Below the pieces are notes generated by a model that saw only the letters and a list, made by a program, of their open reading frames with translations, was not told where the DNA came from and ran no database searches. Below are positions 44,910 to 54,976 of a DNA stretch of 64,000 nucleotides, one piece after another. Each line of letters starts with the position of its first letter. The first letter of the stretch is position 1. The position numbers and the translations under genes are program-made. This DNA is from Microbacterium sp. Au-Mic1 (lineage in GTDB: Bacteria; Actinomycetota; Actinomycetes; Actinomycetales; Microbacteriaceae), in contig NZ_JAJTTF010000001.1 in the NCBI RefSeq assembly GCF_021341785.1, forward strand, positions 1 to 64,000, written 5' to 3'.

Positions 44910-45569
44910 GTGAGAGAGGTCTCTCGGCGCGGGGTCGCGCTCTCCCTGGCGCTCAGCGCCGTCGCCGGGTTCGTCGACGCCGTCGGCTTCATCGAGACCG
45001 GCGGGCTCTTCGTCTCGTTCATGAGCGGCAACTCCACGCAGGCGGGAGTCGAGATCTGGGCGGACGGCCCGCTGCGCGCCCTGCTCCCGCTCGCGCTCGT
45101 CGCCGCCTTCGTGATCGGCGTCACCGCGGGCGGGGTCGTCGTGGGGCCGCAGGCGCGGCGTCGCGGCCTCGTGGTCGCGGCGAGCGCCGTCGCCGTGGCG
45201 GTGTGCGCGTCCGTCGGATTCGCGTTCCCGCACACCGTGTGGCGTTTCGCGTTGCTGGCTGGTGCGATGGGCGCGCTGAACACCCTCTACCTGGCCGAGG
45301 GCAGGGCACGGATCGCGATCACCTACGCGACGGGCACGCTCGTCAGCCTCGGCCTTGCGCTCGCCGCCCTCGTCACGGGCCGTTCCGCGACCGCGTGGCG
45401 TCGTCCGCTGCTGCTCTGGGCCTCGCTGGCCGCCGGAGCCGTCGCCGGCGCGGCCGCGCATCAGTGGCTCGGCGATGGCGCGCTGCTCGGGGCGGCGGTG
45501 GTGCTGGCCGCACTCGCCGTGACGATCGGAGCGGCGTCACGGCGCGGACGGGCAGGGCAGACCGGCTGA
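44910..45569 (+). CDS. DUF1275 (YoaK-like) membrane protein
   Basis: 219 residues from GTG 44910. Six or seven hydrophobic segments; the family signature FVDAVGFIETGGLFVSFMSG with SGNST is clear near the N terminus. Function of the family is unknown (sometimes annotated as a small-molecule carrier). No clear ribosome site is seen. It converges on the zinc-finger gene with a 6-base gap. Confidence 0.85.
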   Translation: MREVSRRGVALSLALSAVAGFVDAVGFIETGGLFVSFMSGNSTQAGVEIWADGPLRALLPLALVAAFVIGVTAGGVVVGPQARRRGLVVAASAVAVAVCASVGFAFPHTVWRFALLAGAMGALNTLYLAEGRARIAITYATGTLVSLGLALAALVTGRSATAWRRPLLLWASLAAGAVAGAAAHQWLGDGALLGAAVVLAALAVTIGAASRRGRAGQTG

Positions 45570-45575
45570 GCCCGG

Positions 45576-45944
45576 TCAGTCCGCAGCACGCTCCGCTCTG
45601 GCGCGGAGAAGCTGGTCCTGCCAATCCGCCGGCACGCGCTCGGCCGGACCGGGTGCGGTCTGATCCGCGGGGTGGCTCCGCGGCGGGGCGAGTTCGGGAC
45701 CGTCGACCACCTGCGCGGTGCGGTAGTCCCAGAACCAGTCCTCGCCGGGCTCGTAGCTCTGGATGAAGCGGTGGCCCGTCTGGGTGAAGTGCGCCGTGGC
45801 GTGCTGCCCGAGGGAGTCGTCGCAGCAGCCCACATGCCCGCATTCCACGCATCGGCGCAGGTGGAACCACCAGCCGGCGTCGTGCTCGCACTCGGCGCAG
45901 CCCGGCCCTGACGGCGGTCGCCGCGTGTCGGTTCCCTGGATCAT
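45576..45944 (-). CDS. UBP-type zinc-finger protein
   Basis: 122 residues from ATG 45944 with GGAGGTGGGAG upstream. The N-terminal half is a ubiquitin-hydrolase-type zinc finger: Cys16/Cys19 (CAEC), Cys32/Cys35 (CVEC), Cys40/41, and His48, His52, His58 (HATAHFTQTGH), then HRFIQSYEPGEDWFWDY. The C-terminal half is Pro-rich and probably disordered. In bacteria such small proteins have no known partner. It may be co-transcribed with the AhpD-like gene upstream, 21 bases away. Confidence 0.85.
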   Translation of the reverse strand: MIQGTDTRRPPSGPGCAECEHDAGWWFHLRRCVECGHVGCCDDSLGQHATAHFTQTGHRFIQSYEPGEDWFWDYRTAQVVDGPELAPPRSHPADQTAPGPAERVPADWQDQLLRARAERAAD

Positions 45945-45965
45945 CTCCCACCTCCGAAGTGCGGA

Positions 45966-46439
45966 TCAGCGGATGAGGTTGCCTTCGGCGTCGCGCGGGC
46001 GCACGGGATGCTCGCTGAGGATCGAGAGGCGGTTGAACATGTTGATGGTCAGCGCGACCCACTCGGCGGCGGCGAAGACGTCGTCGCCCAGCAGCCCGCG
46101 GGCGGCGGCGAGATCGGCCTTCGCCTCCTCACCGAGCGGCATCCGGGTCGCGGCCTCGGCGATCGCGAGCACGGCCTTCTCGCGCTCGGTGTAGAGGTCG
46201 GATTCGCGCCACGCGGGCAGCGCATCGAGTTTCTGCTGGGTGATGCCGGCCCCCCGCGCCTCGCGGGCGTGCAGGTCGAGGCAGAACGCGCACGCGTTGA
46301 TCTGCGACGCGCGCACCTTGATGAACTCGGCCTCGGCGGTGGTGAGGCCGCGAGCCGCTGTCGCCCTCGCGACCGCGTCCGAGTACTCGGACGCGGCCTT
46401 CCATGCGTCGGGGATCGCCTTGTCCAGGTAGGGGCGCAT
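45966..46439 (-). CDS. Carboxymuconolactone decarboxylase/AhpD-family protein
   Basis: 157 residues with GAGAGGAA before ATG 46439. The redox motif CAFCLDLHAREAR contains Cys50, Cys53 and His57, as in AhpD alkylhydroperoxidases. The remaining helices match the family (SEFIKVRASQ-like start, AEWVALTINMFNR end). It is a likely peroxide-reducing or carboxymuconolactone decarboxylase-like enzyme; the exact substrate is unknown. Confidence 0.9.
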   Translation of the reverse strand: MRPYLDKAIPDAWKAASEYSDAVARATAARGLTTAEAEFIKVRASQINACAFCLDLHAREARGAGITQQKLDALPAWRESDLYTEREKAVLAIAEAATRMPLGEEAKADLAAARGLLGDDVFAAAEWVALTINMFNRLSILSEHPVRPRDAEGNLIR

Positions 46440-46541
46440 TCTGTTCCTCTCATGCGACGTCGATGCTCGACGAGTTCACCGTACCGCGCGCGGCGAGGTG
46501 TTCCCACGGCGCCGGCGCCTCCGGACCGGCCGGTGCCCCGG

Positions 46542-47845
46542 CTACTCGTAGCGGAGCGACTCGACGGGATCCTGGCGCGCGGCCCGTGCCGCGGGGAGGG
46601 TGCCGGCGAGGAAGGCGATCACCATGACCAGCAGGATCACCGACACGATGGACCTCGCGTCGAATGCGACGAGCTGCAGTCCGGACAGATCGGACAGCAG
46701 CGTGCGCCCCAGGATCCGGCTCACGACGCTGCCGACCAGCATGCCGCCGAGCACGCCGAGGGCGCTGCCGAGGAAGCCGATGAATGTCGCCTCCAGGCTG
46801 AAGAGCCCGAACACGCGCCCGGAGCCCATGCCCATCGCCTTCATCAGACCGATCTCGCGGGTCCGTTCCTGCACCGACATGTAGAGGGTGTTGATGATGC
46901 CGAAGCTCGCGGCGAGCAGCGCGATGATCGCGAAGGCGTTGAGGACCAGCACGATCCCGTCGATCACCGCCTTGAAGGTGCCGAGCTGCTGCGCGACCGT
47001 CGTCGAACTGAAGCCGGCCGTGGTGAGGCGATGCTGCAGTGCGGTCACCTGCGCGGGGGAGGACGAGGGGGCGAACCAGGCCCTGGCCTGTGTGTAGCGG
47101 TTCTGCTGATCCGCGTGCACGCCCGTCTGCTGGGCATCGTAGAGCGCTCCGGTCAGCGCATCATTCGGCAGCATGCTCGCGGCGCCCCCGGTCAGGCTGA
47201 AGGTCGATTCGGAGACGCCGGAGACCGTCGCCTCGATCGTGTGCTGCGTGCGGGTCGCATCCGTCACCGCGAGCGTCACGGTCTTTCCGACGGCATCTGC
47301 GGCGCTCGAGAAGCCGAGCGGAGTGACGAAGTCGGTGGGCAGCGCGAGCTGCAGATCGCCGGTCGAATCGCTCGGCGCGGAGCCCGCGGCGAGCTTCACG
47401 GTCTGTCCTGCGACGAGACCGCCGGCGCTGATCATGTACTTCTTGCCGTCGCCGAACTGCACGTAGTCGACCGAGACGGCGCGGACCGGCTTCACCGCGG
47501 TCACGCCGTCCACTCTCGCGAGCGCGTCCAGGTCGCTCTGCGTCAGAACGGCCACGGTGGTGGCGCCGCCTCGCCCTCCTCCCGCCGTCGCCGTGTTCGG
47601 GTCGTACTCCCTCGGCGCCGTGCTGCCCGGTGCGGTGCTGGAGTCGGCCTTCTTCGTGACGGTCAGGACGTCGCTCGCGCCGAAGCCGGAGACCGTGTCG
47701 TCGATGTACCTGTTGATTCCCGTGCCGAGCCCGTTGGTGATCGTCAGCGTGAAGGCGCCCACGAAGATCGCGAGAATGGTGAGCGTGGTGCGCGTCTTCG
47801 AGCGGAAGGTGCTCGAGATCGCGGTGCCGATGAGATCGAGCGTCC

Positions 47846-47849
<4 letters not shown>
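46542..47849 (-). CDS. ABC exporter permease, MacB/FtsX type
   Basis: 435 residues from ATG 47849, overlapping the ATPase stop by 4 bases. One N-terminal membrane helix (TRTTLTILAIFVGAFTLTI), a large extracellular domain of about 230 residues with a Gly/Thr-rich insert, then three C-terminal helices (FAIIALLAASFGIINTLYM; FIGFLGSALGVLGGMLVG; IVSVILLVMVIAFLAGT). RTREIGLMKAMG is the family's cytoplasmic loop. It ends PAARAARQDPVESLRYE. It works with the upstream ATPase in extrusion or envelope signalling. Confidence 0.92.
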
Positions 47850-48562
<713 letters not shown>

Positions 48563-48687
48563 TCGCGCTCCAGGACTCGGTGGCGGATCCGCCGCCTTCA
48601 GGATTCCTGATCGCCGGGGGACCCGCATCGTCTCACGGGATGCATTGCGTGTACTCCGAATGCGGTATGCCGATGCCGGTGGGAGCG

Positions 48688-48804
48688 TCAGGCGCTCAGG
48701 AGCTTCTCCGACTGCTCGACGACGCCCAGTGCCGCGGCCTGAGCGGCGGAGGATCTCCGCGTGACGTCGTTCCGACCGGTCTCTGCAACAGCCGCGGCCG
48801 ACAT
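48688..48804 (-). CDS. Possible 38-residue small protein (doubtful)
   Basis: Minus-strand ATG 48804 to TGA 48688 in the largest gap of the window. The second half reads SSAAQAAALGVVEQSEKLLS, helical with genome-like G/C third positions. The start overlaps the -10 of the divergent thioesterase gene and no ribosome site is seen. It may be a short unannotated gene, a remnant of one, or chance. The rest of the gap 48563-48815 shows nothing else clear. Confidence 0.25.
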   Translation of the reverse strand: MSAAAVAETGRNDVTRRSSAAQAAALGVVEQSEKLLSA

Positions 48805-48809
48805 AGGAT
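48804..48809 (+). promoter_or_regulatory. -10 hexamer TAGGAT of the thioesterase gene
   Basis: TAGGAT ends exactly 6 bases before ATG 48816. No ribosome site is present, which supports a leaderless mRNA. Confidence 0.5.
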
Positions 48810-48815
48810 CCGAAC

Positions 48816-49595
48816 ATGCCCGCCTACTTCGAGCGCATCGACGCGTCCGCCTTCCGCCCGACCGCCGCCGTCGAGGGCGCGTGGAGCACCACGGAGCAGC
48901 ACATCGCCCCGTCGCTGGGGCTCATCGCGCATGCGATCGAGCGGGAGCATGCCGAGCGCCGGGGCGGCGACCTGCAGCTCGGACGGATCTCGTACGACAT
49001 CCTCGGCACGATCCCGATAGAACGCGTCGACCTCGACATCCGGATCCTGCGCCCCGGCCGCACGATCGAGCTCGTGGAGGCGGTGCTGAGCCACGACGGG
49101 CGTGCCGCCGTGATCGCGCGGGCGTGGTTCATGCAGGCCGCGGACACCCGCGCGCTCGCCGGCAGCGCGCTGCCCGCGATGCCGGGCCGCGACGAACTCG
49201 ACCCGTGGGAGATGGGCGATCACTGGCAGGGCGGGGCCGTGCGCAGCGTGGACTTCCACCGCGGACAGCGGCAGCCGGGGCATGCGTGGGCGTGGCTGCG
49301 GCCGCGGATCCCGCTCGTGCAAGGAGAGCCGATCGGCCGGATCGCCCGGCTGCTGGGCATGGTCGACTTCGCGAACGGCCTCACCCTGCGGCTGGCGCCG
49401 ACGGAGGTCGCATTCCCGAACGTCGATCTCACCTGCCACCTGTTCGCCGCACCCGAGGGCGACTGGATCGGCTTCGACACGACGGTCTCGATCGGTCCGA
49501 CCGGCCTCGGCCTGACCGAGACCGTGCTGCACGACGAACGAGGCCCGATCGGGACGGTGCAGCAGATCCTCACGGTTCGCCCGATGCGCAGCTGA
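48816..49595 (+). CDS. Acyl-CoA thioesterase-like double-hotdog protein
   Basis: 259 residues, two hotdog modules of about 125 each. Module 1: HIAPSLGLIAHAIEREHAER, ISYDILGTIPIERVDLDIRI. Module 2: VDFANGLTLRLAPTEVAF, NVDLTCHLFAAPEGDWIGFD, TTVSIGPTGLGLTETVLHDE. The latter matches actinobacterial TesB-like thioesterases. The acyl substrate is unknown. Monocistronic by layout. Confidence 0.85.
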   Translation: MPAYFERIDASAFRPTAAVEGAWSTTEQHIAPSLGLIAHAIEREHAERRGGDLQLGRISYDILGTIPIERVDLDIRILRPGRTIELVEAVLSHDGRAAVIARAWFMQAADTRALAGSALPAMPGRDELDPWEMGDHWQGGAVRSVDFHRGQRQPGHAWAWLRPRIPLVQGEPIGRIARLLGMVDFANGLTLRLAPTEVAFPNVDLTCHLFAAPEGDWIGFDTTVSIGPTGLGLTETVLHDERGPIGTVQQILTVRPMRS

Positions 49596-49679
49596 TCGAG
49601 CACTGGGTCGACACGACCGACACGCAAGGGGGCGGCAGGCCGGGATCTGCGAGCGGCCTCTTGAGATCCTGGGTCGCGA

Positions 49680-50306
49680 TCAGGCGGGCGCCACGGGCTG
49701 ACGCAGGATCGTGCGGCGCTTCTCGGGAGCCACCCGGCGGGCGTCGCTCAGATAGACCTCGTGGTGCAGGCCCGCCAGGCGCAGCCCCTGCTCCGGGATG
49801 ATCTCGTCGTGCATGCGCTCGAGGAGCGGCGCCTCGTCGTCGAAGGTTCCGATGTGCAGCGTCTGCATGCAGAGCCCTTCCGACAGAGGAAGCACTCGAA
49901 GATCGTCGAGTCGGGCCGGTGCCTTCTTCGCACGGACGGCGGCGATCGAGTCGTCCACGAGCGCGCCCTGGATCCACTCGGGGATGAGGATCAGCATCGT
50001 CCAGTCCCAGCGCGACTTGTCGCGTGCGGTCGTGAACGCGTCCATCTCGTCCGCCCACCACAACCCTTCCAGCGGCGGAACGACGTAATCCCTGTCGAGC
50101 TCGCGCCTGCTGGCGAACTTGAGTGCGTAGGCCACCGGGTAGAGGGTCTCGAGGGCTTCGGCGTACGCGGGAGCCGTGTTGGGGTCGCCGTGCCCGTCGA
50201 TCGCGAGATAGCGGCTCGCGGGCAGGTCCACGAGGCGGAACTCGCCGGTGCGGGCGCGGTAGCCGTCCAGGCTCTTGGCGAGATCGGTCTTGGTCCCCGT
50301 CGTCAT
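49680..50306 (-). CDS. GyrI-like small-molecule-binding domain protein
   Basis: 208 residues from ATG 50306. It begins TKTDLAKSLDGYRARTGEF; VDLPASRYLAIDGHGDPN is typical of the GyrI-like group. WWADEMDAF and RVAPEKRRTILRQPV complete the pattern of these stand-alone proteins. They bind hydrophobic compounds, and some relatives hydrolyse cyclopropanated or halogenated drugs; the role here is unassigned. TGGAAT on the minus strand ends 6 bases before the ATG and may be the -10. Confidence 0.82.
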   Translation of the reverse strand: MTTGTKTDLAKSLDGYRARTGEFRLVDLPASRYLAIDGHGDPNTAPAYAEALETLYPVAYALKFASRRELDRDYVVPPLEGLWWADEMDAFTTARDKSRWDWTMLILIPEWIQGALVDDSIAAVRAKKAPARLDDLRVLPLSEGLCMQTLHIGTFDDEAPLLERMHDEIIPEQGLRLAGLHHEVYLSDARRVAPEKRRTILRQPVAPA

Positions 50307-50366
50307 GGGGTCATTCCAGCACGCGGGTCGGACATCGGATCGGAGCCGGCACCTCGAGAACGGGCA

Positions 50367-50398
50367 TACCGTTGAGGGTGGGCACCAGCGCTGTGCCC
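50367..50398 (+). promoter_or_regulatory. Candidate -10 TACCGT and leader hairpin of the flavin reductase gene
   Basis: TACCGT at 50367-50372 would start transcription near 50379. Directly there, GGGCAC (50380-50385) pairs with GTGCCC (50393-50398) over a 7-base loop, ahead of the GAGAGAAG ribosome site. It is a short leader structure of unknown use; it does not resemble an FMN riboswitch. Confidence 0.3.
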
Positions 50399-50422
50399 CC
50401 GGCAACGACAGAGAGAAGCACG

Positions 50423-50950
50423 ATGAGCACCCCCGGTCTGGAAGAGGACGTCACCGAGAAGTTCAAGGGAGCGTTCCGGCATCACCCCGCCGGAGTCGCG
50501 CTGGTGACGGGAATCGCCCCGGACGGTCCCGTGGGCCTCACGCTGTCGAGTGTCGCCTCGGTGAGCGCCGACCCCGCCGTGCTCGTCTTCTCGGTCACGC
50601 GTGCGACCGGAAGCGCGGGCGGGATCCTCTCGGCGCCCAGCGTGCTCGTGCACTTCCTGGTCGCGGGTCAGGAGCCCATCGCCGACGCCTTCGCCCGGTC
50701 GGGTCAGCCCCGATTCACCCCCGAGCAGGGGTTCCGGATGCTGCCCACCGGCGAGCCCTTCCTGCCGTCGGCCCGGGTCGCCGTGCGCGGGACCATCCGG
50801 GAGACGCACCCGGTCGGGCCCTCGGCGCTCGTGCTGCTCGATGTGCTCGATGTGGTCGAGGGCACTCCCGGTGCGCCGCTGCTCTATGTCGACCGGCACT
50901 ACGACAGCCTCGTCTCGGCGAGCGCGCAGGCGCCGGCACCGCAGGGTTGA
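50423..50950 (+). CDS. Flavin reductase-like FMN-binding protein
   Basis: 175 residues from ATG 50423 with AGAGAAG upstream. The fold starts FKGAFRHHPAGVALVTGIAP, then GLTLSSVASVSADPAVLVFS, the FMN phosphate-binding region of the HpaC-like split-barrel family. It ends LLYVDRHYDSL. It usually supplies reduced flavin to a monooxygenase partner, but no partner is adjacent. Confidence 0.9.
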   Translation: MSTPGLEEDVTEKFKGAFRHHPAGVALVTGIAPDGPVGLTLSSVASVSADPAVLVFSVTRATGSAGGILSAPSVLVHFLVAGQEPIADAFARSGQPRFTPEQGFRMLPTGEPFLPSARVAVRGTIRETHPVGPSALVLLDVLDVVEGTPGAPLLYVDRHYDSLVSASAQAPAPQG

Positions 50951-51010
50951 GCGCATCCGGCCGACGTCGAGGCGCTTGCCCCTGCAGCCGTTCTGAACGA
51001 AGGTGGAGCC

Positions 51011-51385
51011 ATGGCCGTCACGCTGATCCTCCCTCTGACCGCGCCGCTCGGCGTCGGCCGCATCATCACGGTCGATGAGGAGAGCGGCACGGTGCGGATC
51101 CGCGACCTGACCACGGGGATCGTCTACCGCGTGCCCGGATCCGTCCTGCCGGAGCTCGGGGCGCTGCCCTGGCGCGGCCGGGTGGAGGCCTGCACGGTGC
51201 TGGCGACGGAGGAGGGCGTGGTCACGGAGCTCGTGCTCGACGCCAACCCGGTGGGTGCGGAGCGTCGCGGCGCGGCCGACGCGCTCCGCGGGGCGCAGCG
51301 AGCGGCGGACGACGCCCGGGACCAGGCCGCGAACTGGGGAGGCACCGATCGGCGCGCGCACGAGGTGCCCGAGCGCTTCTGGTGA
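51011..51385 (+). CDS. Small protein of unknown function, beta-rich N terminus
   Basis: 124 residues with AAGGTGGAG before ATG 51011. The first ~70 residues form short strands (LGVGRIITVDEESGTVRIRD) like a small barrel. The last ~40 are helical and charged (ERRGAADALRGAQRAADDAR). No membrane segment or known motif. I do not recognise a family. It lies 60 bases after the flavin reductase gene on the same strand and could share its transcript. Confidence 0.65.
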   Translation: MAVTLILPLTAPLGVGRIITVDEESGTVRIRDLTTGIVYRVPGSVLPELGALPWRGRVEACTVLATEEGVVTELVLDANPVGAERRGAADALRGAQRAADDARDQAANWGGTDRRAHEVPERFW

Positions 51386-51445
51386 GCGTGGCAGGGGCGC
51401 GGACGAGCGCCTCAGAACCGCTCCATCCGGGGACCGGGTCCCTGT

Positions 51446-54400
51446 TCATTGGAAGTCACGGGAGTGGTGCGTCACGCCCACCGCGAGCTGCTCGAACGCA
51501 TCGGCCAGCAGATTGGTGACGCCCTCGGGGGAGCGCTCCAGGATGCCGCGCACGATCAGCGCGGGCGACTCCCGGGCGATCCGGCGATAGCGCAGCCACA
51601 CGCCCTGCGTGCAGATGACGTTCACCAGGCCGTGCTCGTCCTCGAGGTTGAGGAAGGTCACACCGCCCGCGGTGGACGGACGCTGACGATGGGTCACGAG
51701 GCCCGCCGTCTCGACCCGCCGGCCGTTCTCGTATGTGCGCAGTGCGGAGGAGGTCAGCACCCCGCGCGCGTCGAGCACCGGGCGGAAATGCGCGAGCGGG
51801 TGGTCGTCGGTGGACACCCCGGTCGCCCAGAGGTCGGCGGTGAGGATCTCGTAGCTGGTCTGGTCGCCGAACAGAGGCGGCTGCACCGCGACCACCGTGT
51901 CGGGCAGGTAGCGGGCGCGATCCTCCGCCGCGGAGCCGGCCAACCAGATCGCCTCCCGGCGCTGCAGCCCGAGGGAGTCGAAGGCCCCGGCGGTGGCGAG
52001 GGCCTCCACCTGTGAGGCGGTGAGGTCGGTGCGGCGCACGAGGTCGTTCAGATCCCGGTACGGACCGCGGGCGTCGCGTTCGGCGACGATCCGCTCGGCC
52101 GTCTTCTCGCCGATCCCGGTGACGCCGGCGAGCCCGAGACGCACGGCGAAGCGGCCGTCCCTGCGGTGCGCGGCGGTCTCGTCGGGAGCCTTGGGGTCGA
52201 ACGGATCCGCCTTCACTCCAGGAGGCCTCGCCGGGAGCTGATGCGTGCAGGCCTCCAGCCCCGTCAGCCCTGCCACGGCCGGATCCACCGGCTCCAGGGT
52301 CTCCGTCGCTCCGGAGAGGCGGATGTCGGGCCGACGCACCTCGACCCCGTGCCGGCGGGCGTCGCCGGTGAGGGTCGCGGCGGAGTAGAACCCCATGGGC
52401 TGGGAGCGCAGGAGCCCGGCGAGGAACGCGGCAGGGTAGTGCAGCTTGAGCCAGGAGCTGGCGTACACGAGCAGCGCGAACGAGAGCGAGTGGGATTCCG
52501 CGAAGCCGAAGTCGGAGAAGGCCTGGATCTGCGCGTAGATGCGGTCCGAGGTCTCCGCGTCCAGTCCGTGCCGGCGCATGCCTGTGTACAGGCTCTCCCT
52601 GATGCTGTCGATCTTCTCCAGTCCGCGCTTGGACCCCATCGCCCGACGCAGCGTGTCGGCCTCGTCGGCGGTGCAGTCGCCGAGCGTGGTCGCCATCTGG
52701 ATGAGCTGCTCCTGGAAGACCGGGATGCCCAGCGTGCGGCTCAGCACCGGCTCCAGCACCGGATGCGCGTAGGTCACCGTCTCCTGGCCGAGCTTGCGCC
52801 GCACGAACGGGTGCACCGCACCGCCCTGGATGGGACCGGGGCGGATGAGGGCGATCTGGACCGCCAGCTCGTAGAACTCCCTCGGCTGCAGGCGGGGGAG
52901 CAGCCCCATCTGCGCGCGGGACTCGACCTGGAAGACCCCGATCGTGTCGGCGCGGCAGAGCATGTCGTAGACCGCGGGCTCCTCCTTCGGCAGGGAGTCC
53001 AGCGTCCACTCCTCGCCGGTGGCGTCGCGGACCAGGTCGAAGCAGTGCCGCAGGGCGGAGAGCATCCCGAGCCCGAGCAGATCGAACTTCACCAGGCCCA
53101 TCCACGCCGCCGCGTCCTTGTCCCATTGGATGACGGTGCGCTTCTCCATCCGGGCGTGCTCGACGGGGACGACCTCGCCGACCGGGCGCCGGGTGAGCAC
53201 CATGCCGCCGGAGTGGATTCCCAGATGGCGGGGCGCGCGCAGCAGCTCATCGGCGTAGGCGACCACCTGCTCCGGGATGTCGTGATCGGGCACGGGGCTC
53301 AGATCCAGCCCCCAGCGCTCCACCTGGCGCGACCAGGCATCCTGCTGACCCGGGGAATGCCCGAGAGCCCGGGCCATGTCCCGCACCGCGTTCTTCGGCC
53401 GGTACTGGATGACGTTCGCGACCTGCGCCGCGTTCTCCCGACCGTATTCGTCATAGACCCACTGGATGATCTCCTCGCGGCGCCCCGAGTCGAAGTCGAC
53501 GTCGATGTCGGGCTCCTCGGTGCGGGTCGTGGCGAGGAAGCGCTCGAAGGGCAGGCCGTAGAGGATCGGATCCACCGCGGTGATGCCGAGCAGATAGCAG
53601 ACCACGCTCGCCGCCGCCGATCCGCGGCCCTGACAGAGGATCCCGCGATCCTTCGCCTCTTTGACGATCCCGTGCACGATGAGGAAGTAGCCGGGGAAAT
53701 CCTTCTCCTCGATCACGTTCAGCTCCCGTTCGATGCGGCGCCTCCCCTCGTCGGTGAGCTCTTTCGGGGTGCCGTCGGGGTAGGCCGAGGGCACCGCCGC
53801 CCAGACCAGCGCCCGCAGGTGGCTCATCGGGGTCTCGCCCTCGGGCACCCTCATGGTCGGCAGGGCGGGCTTGGCGCGGCGCAACGGGAAGGCACAGGCC
53901 TCGGCGATCTCGAGGCCCGCTGCGATCGCCCCGGGATAGCGGGCGAAGCGCGCCGTCATCTCCGCCCCCGAACGCAGGTGCGCGGTGCCATGCGCGGGCA
54001 GCCACCCCTCGAGCTCGCGCATGCTGCGGGTGGCGCGCACGGCGGCGATCGCCTCGGCGAGCTGGGCACGTTCCGGTGCGGCGTAGTGCACGTTGTTCGT
54101 CGCGACCACGGGCAGGCCGTAGCGGAGCGCGAGGGCGGCGAGGGCGTCGTTGCGACGGCTGTCGAGCGGATCGCCGTGGTCGATGAGCTCGACGGCGACC
54201 CGATCGGTGCCGAACAGGTCGACGAGGGTGAGCAGTGCCCGCTCCGCACCCTCCGGTCCCTCCCGTTCGAGAGCGCTGCGGACGCCTCCCTTGCGGCAGC
54301 CGGTGAGGATCGTCCAATGCCCCCCGGCGCGGTTCGCCAGCGACTCGATCTCGTAGAACGGCCGCCCCTTCTCACCCCCGCGCAGCTGCGCCGCGGTGAT

Positions 54401-54976
54401 CGCGGCGGAGAGGCGGTGGTAGCCCTCCTCGCCACGGGCCAGCACGAGCAGGTGCTCGCCGAGCGGATCCGGCAGTCCCCGGCGCTCCGGGGGCGGGAGG
54501 AGACCGGCGCGGCCTCGTGCGCCGGGACCACGCGCCTCCGGGCCGGGGAGGGACAGCTCCGCTCCGAACACGGTCTGCAGCGGCGGCCCGGCGTCCTCGG
54601 TGCTCTCCGCCTTCGTGTTCTTCTCCGGATCCGTGAGGGATGCGGCGGCCTCGGCGAAGCTCGCGGCACCGTAGAAGCCGTCGTGGTCGGTGATCGCCAG
54701 GGCGGTGAGTCCGAGCCGCTGAGCCTCGGCGATGAGGTCCTCGGGGGAGGAGGCGCCATCGAGGAAGGAGTACGAGGAGTGCACGTGCAGCTCGGCGTAG
54801 GGGACGGCGTTCTTCGGACGCTCGATCCCGTCCAGCCGGATGGGCGGGCGCTTGTGCATGCGGGAGGGAGCGTCGATCGCGATCTGCTGATGCAGTGGCC
54901 CGCCGGCTCGGGGAGCCTTGCCGCTGAGGGTGCGCTCCAGCGCGGCCCACGACATGTCGGGGTTGTGGAAGCCCAT
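51446..54976 (-). CDS. dnaE2: Error-prone DNA polymerase DnaE2
   Basis: 1176 residues from ATG 54976, overlapping the imuB stop by 1 base (TGATG). N-terminal PHP domain (YAELHVHSSYSFLDGASSPE, ITDHDGFYGAASF). The polymerase catalytic motif PDIDVDFDS is at about 488-497, with HKHLGIHSGG-like PRHLGIHSGGMVLT. Helix-hairpin-helix and OB-fold region follow (VTGIGEKTAERIV, then FLNLEDEHGLVNVI). It is the C-family translesion polymerase of the ImuABC mutasome, inserting opposite lesions during SOS. All key Asp residues seem present. Confidence 0.95.
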   Translation of the reverse strand: MGFHNPDMSWAALERTLSGKAPRAGGPLHQQIAIDAPSRMHKRPPIRLDGIERPKNAVPYAELHVHSSYSFLDGASSPEDLIAEAQRLGLTALAITDHDGFYGAASFAEAAASLTDPEKNTKAESTEDAGPPLQTVFGAELSLPGPEARGPGARGRAGLLPPPERRGLPDPLGEHLLVLARGEEGYHRLSAAITAAQLRGGEKGRPFYEIESLANRAGGHWTILTGCRKGGVRSALEREGPEGAERALLTLVDLFGTDRVAVELIDHGDPLDSRRNDALAALALRYGLPVVATNNVHYAAPERAQLAEAIAAVRATRSMRELEGWLPAHGTAHLRSGAEMTARFARYPGAIAAGLEIAEACAFPLRRAKPALPTMRVPEGETPMSHLRALVWAAVPSAYPDGTPKELTDEGRRRIERELNVIEEKDFPGYFLIVHGIVKEAKDRGILCQGRGSAAASVVCYLLGITAVDPILYGLPFERFLATTRTEEPDIDVDFDSGRREEIIQWVYDEYGRENAAQVANVIQYRPKNAVRDMARALGHSPGQQDAWSRQVERWGLDLSPVPDHDIPEQVVAYADELLRAPRHLGIHSGGMVLTRRPVGEVVPVEHARMEKRTVIQWDKDAAAWMGLVKFDLLGLGMLSALRHCFDLVRDATGEEWTLDSLPKEEPAVYDMLCRADTIGVFQVESRAQMGLLPRLQPREFYELAVQIALIRPGPIQGGAVHPFVRRKLGQETVTYAHPVLEPVLSRTLGIPVFQEQLIQMATTLGDCTADEADTLRRAMGSKRGLEKIDSIRESLYTGMRRHGLDAETSDRIYAQIQAFSDFGFAESHSLSFALLVYASSWLKLHYPAAFLAGLLRSQPMGFYSAATLTGDARRHGVEVRRPDIRLSGATETLEPVDPAVAGLTGLEACTHQLPARPPGVKADPFDPKAPDETAAHRRDGRFAVRLGLAGVTGIGEKTAERIVAERDARGPYRDLNDLVRRTDLTASQVEALATAGAFDSLGLQRREAIWLAGSAAEDRARYLPDTVVAVQPPLFGDQTSYEILTADLWATGVSTDDHPLAHFRPVLDARGVLTSSALRTYENGRRVETAGLVTHRQRPSTAGGVTFLNLEDEHGLVNVICTQGVWLRYRRIARESPALIVRGILERSPEGVTNLLADAFEQLAVGVTHHSRDFQ

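Noticed and set aside
50367..50398. FMN riboswitch before the flavin reductase gene
   Set aside because: Only one short hairpin fits in the leader; the conserved multi-stem FMN aptamer (RFN) is absent.
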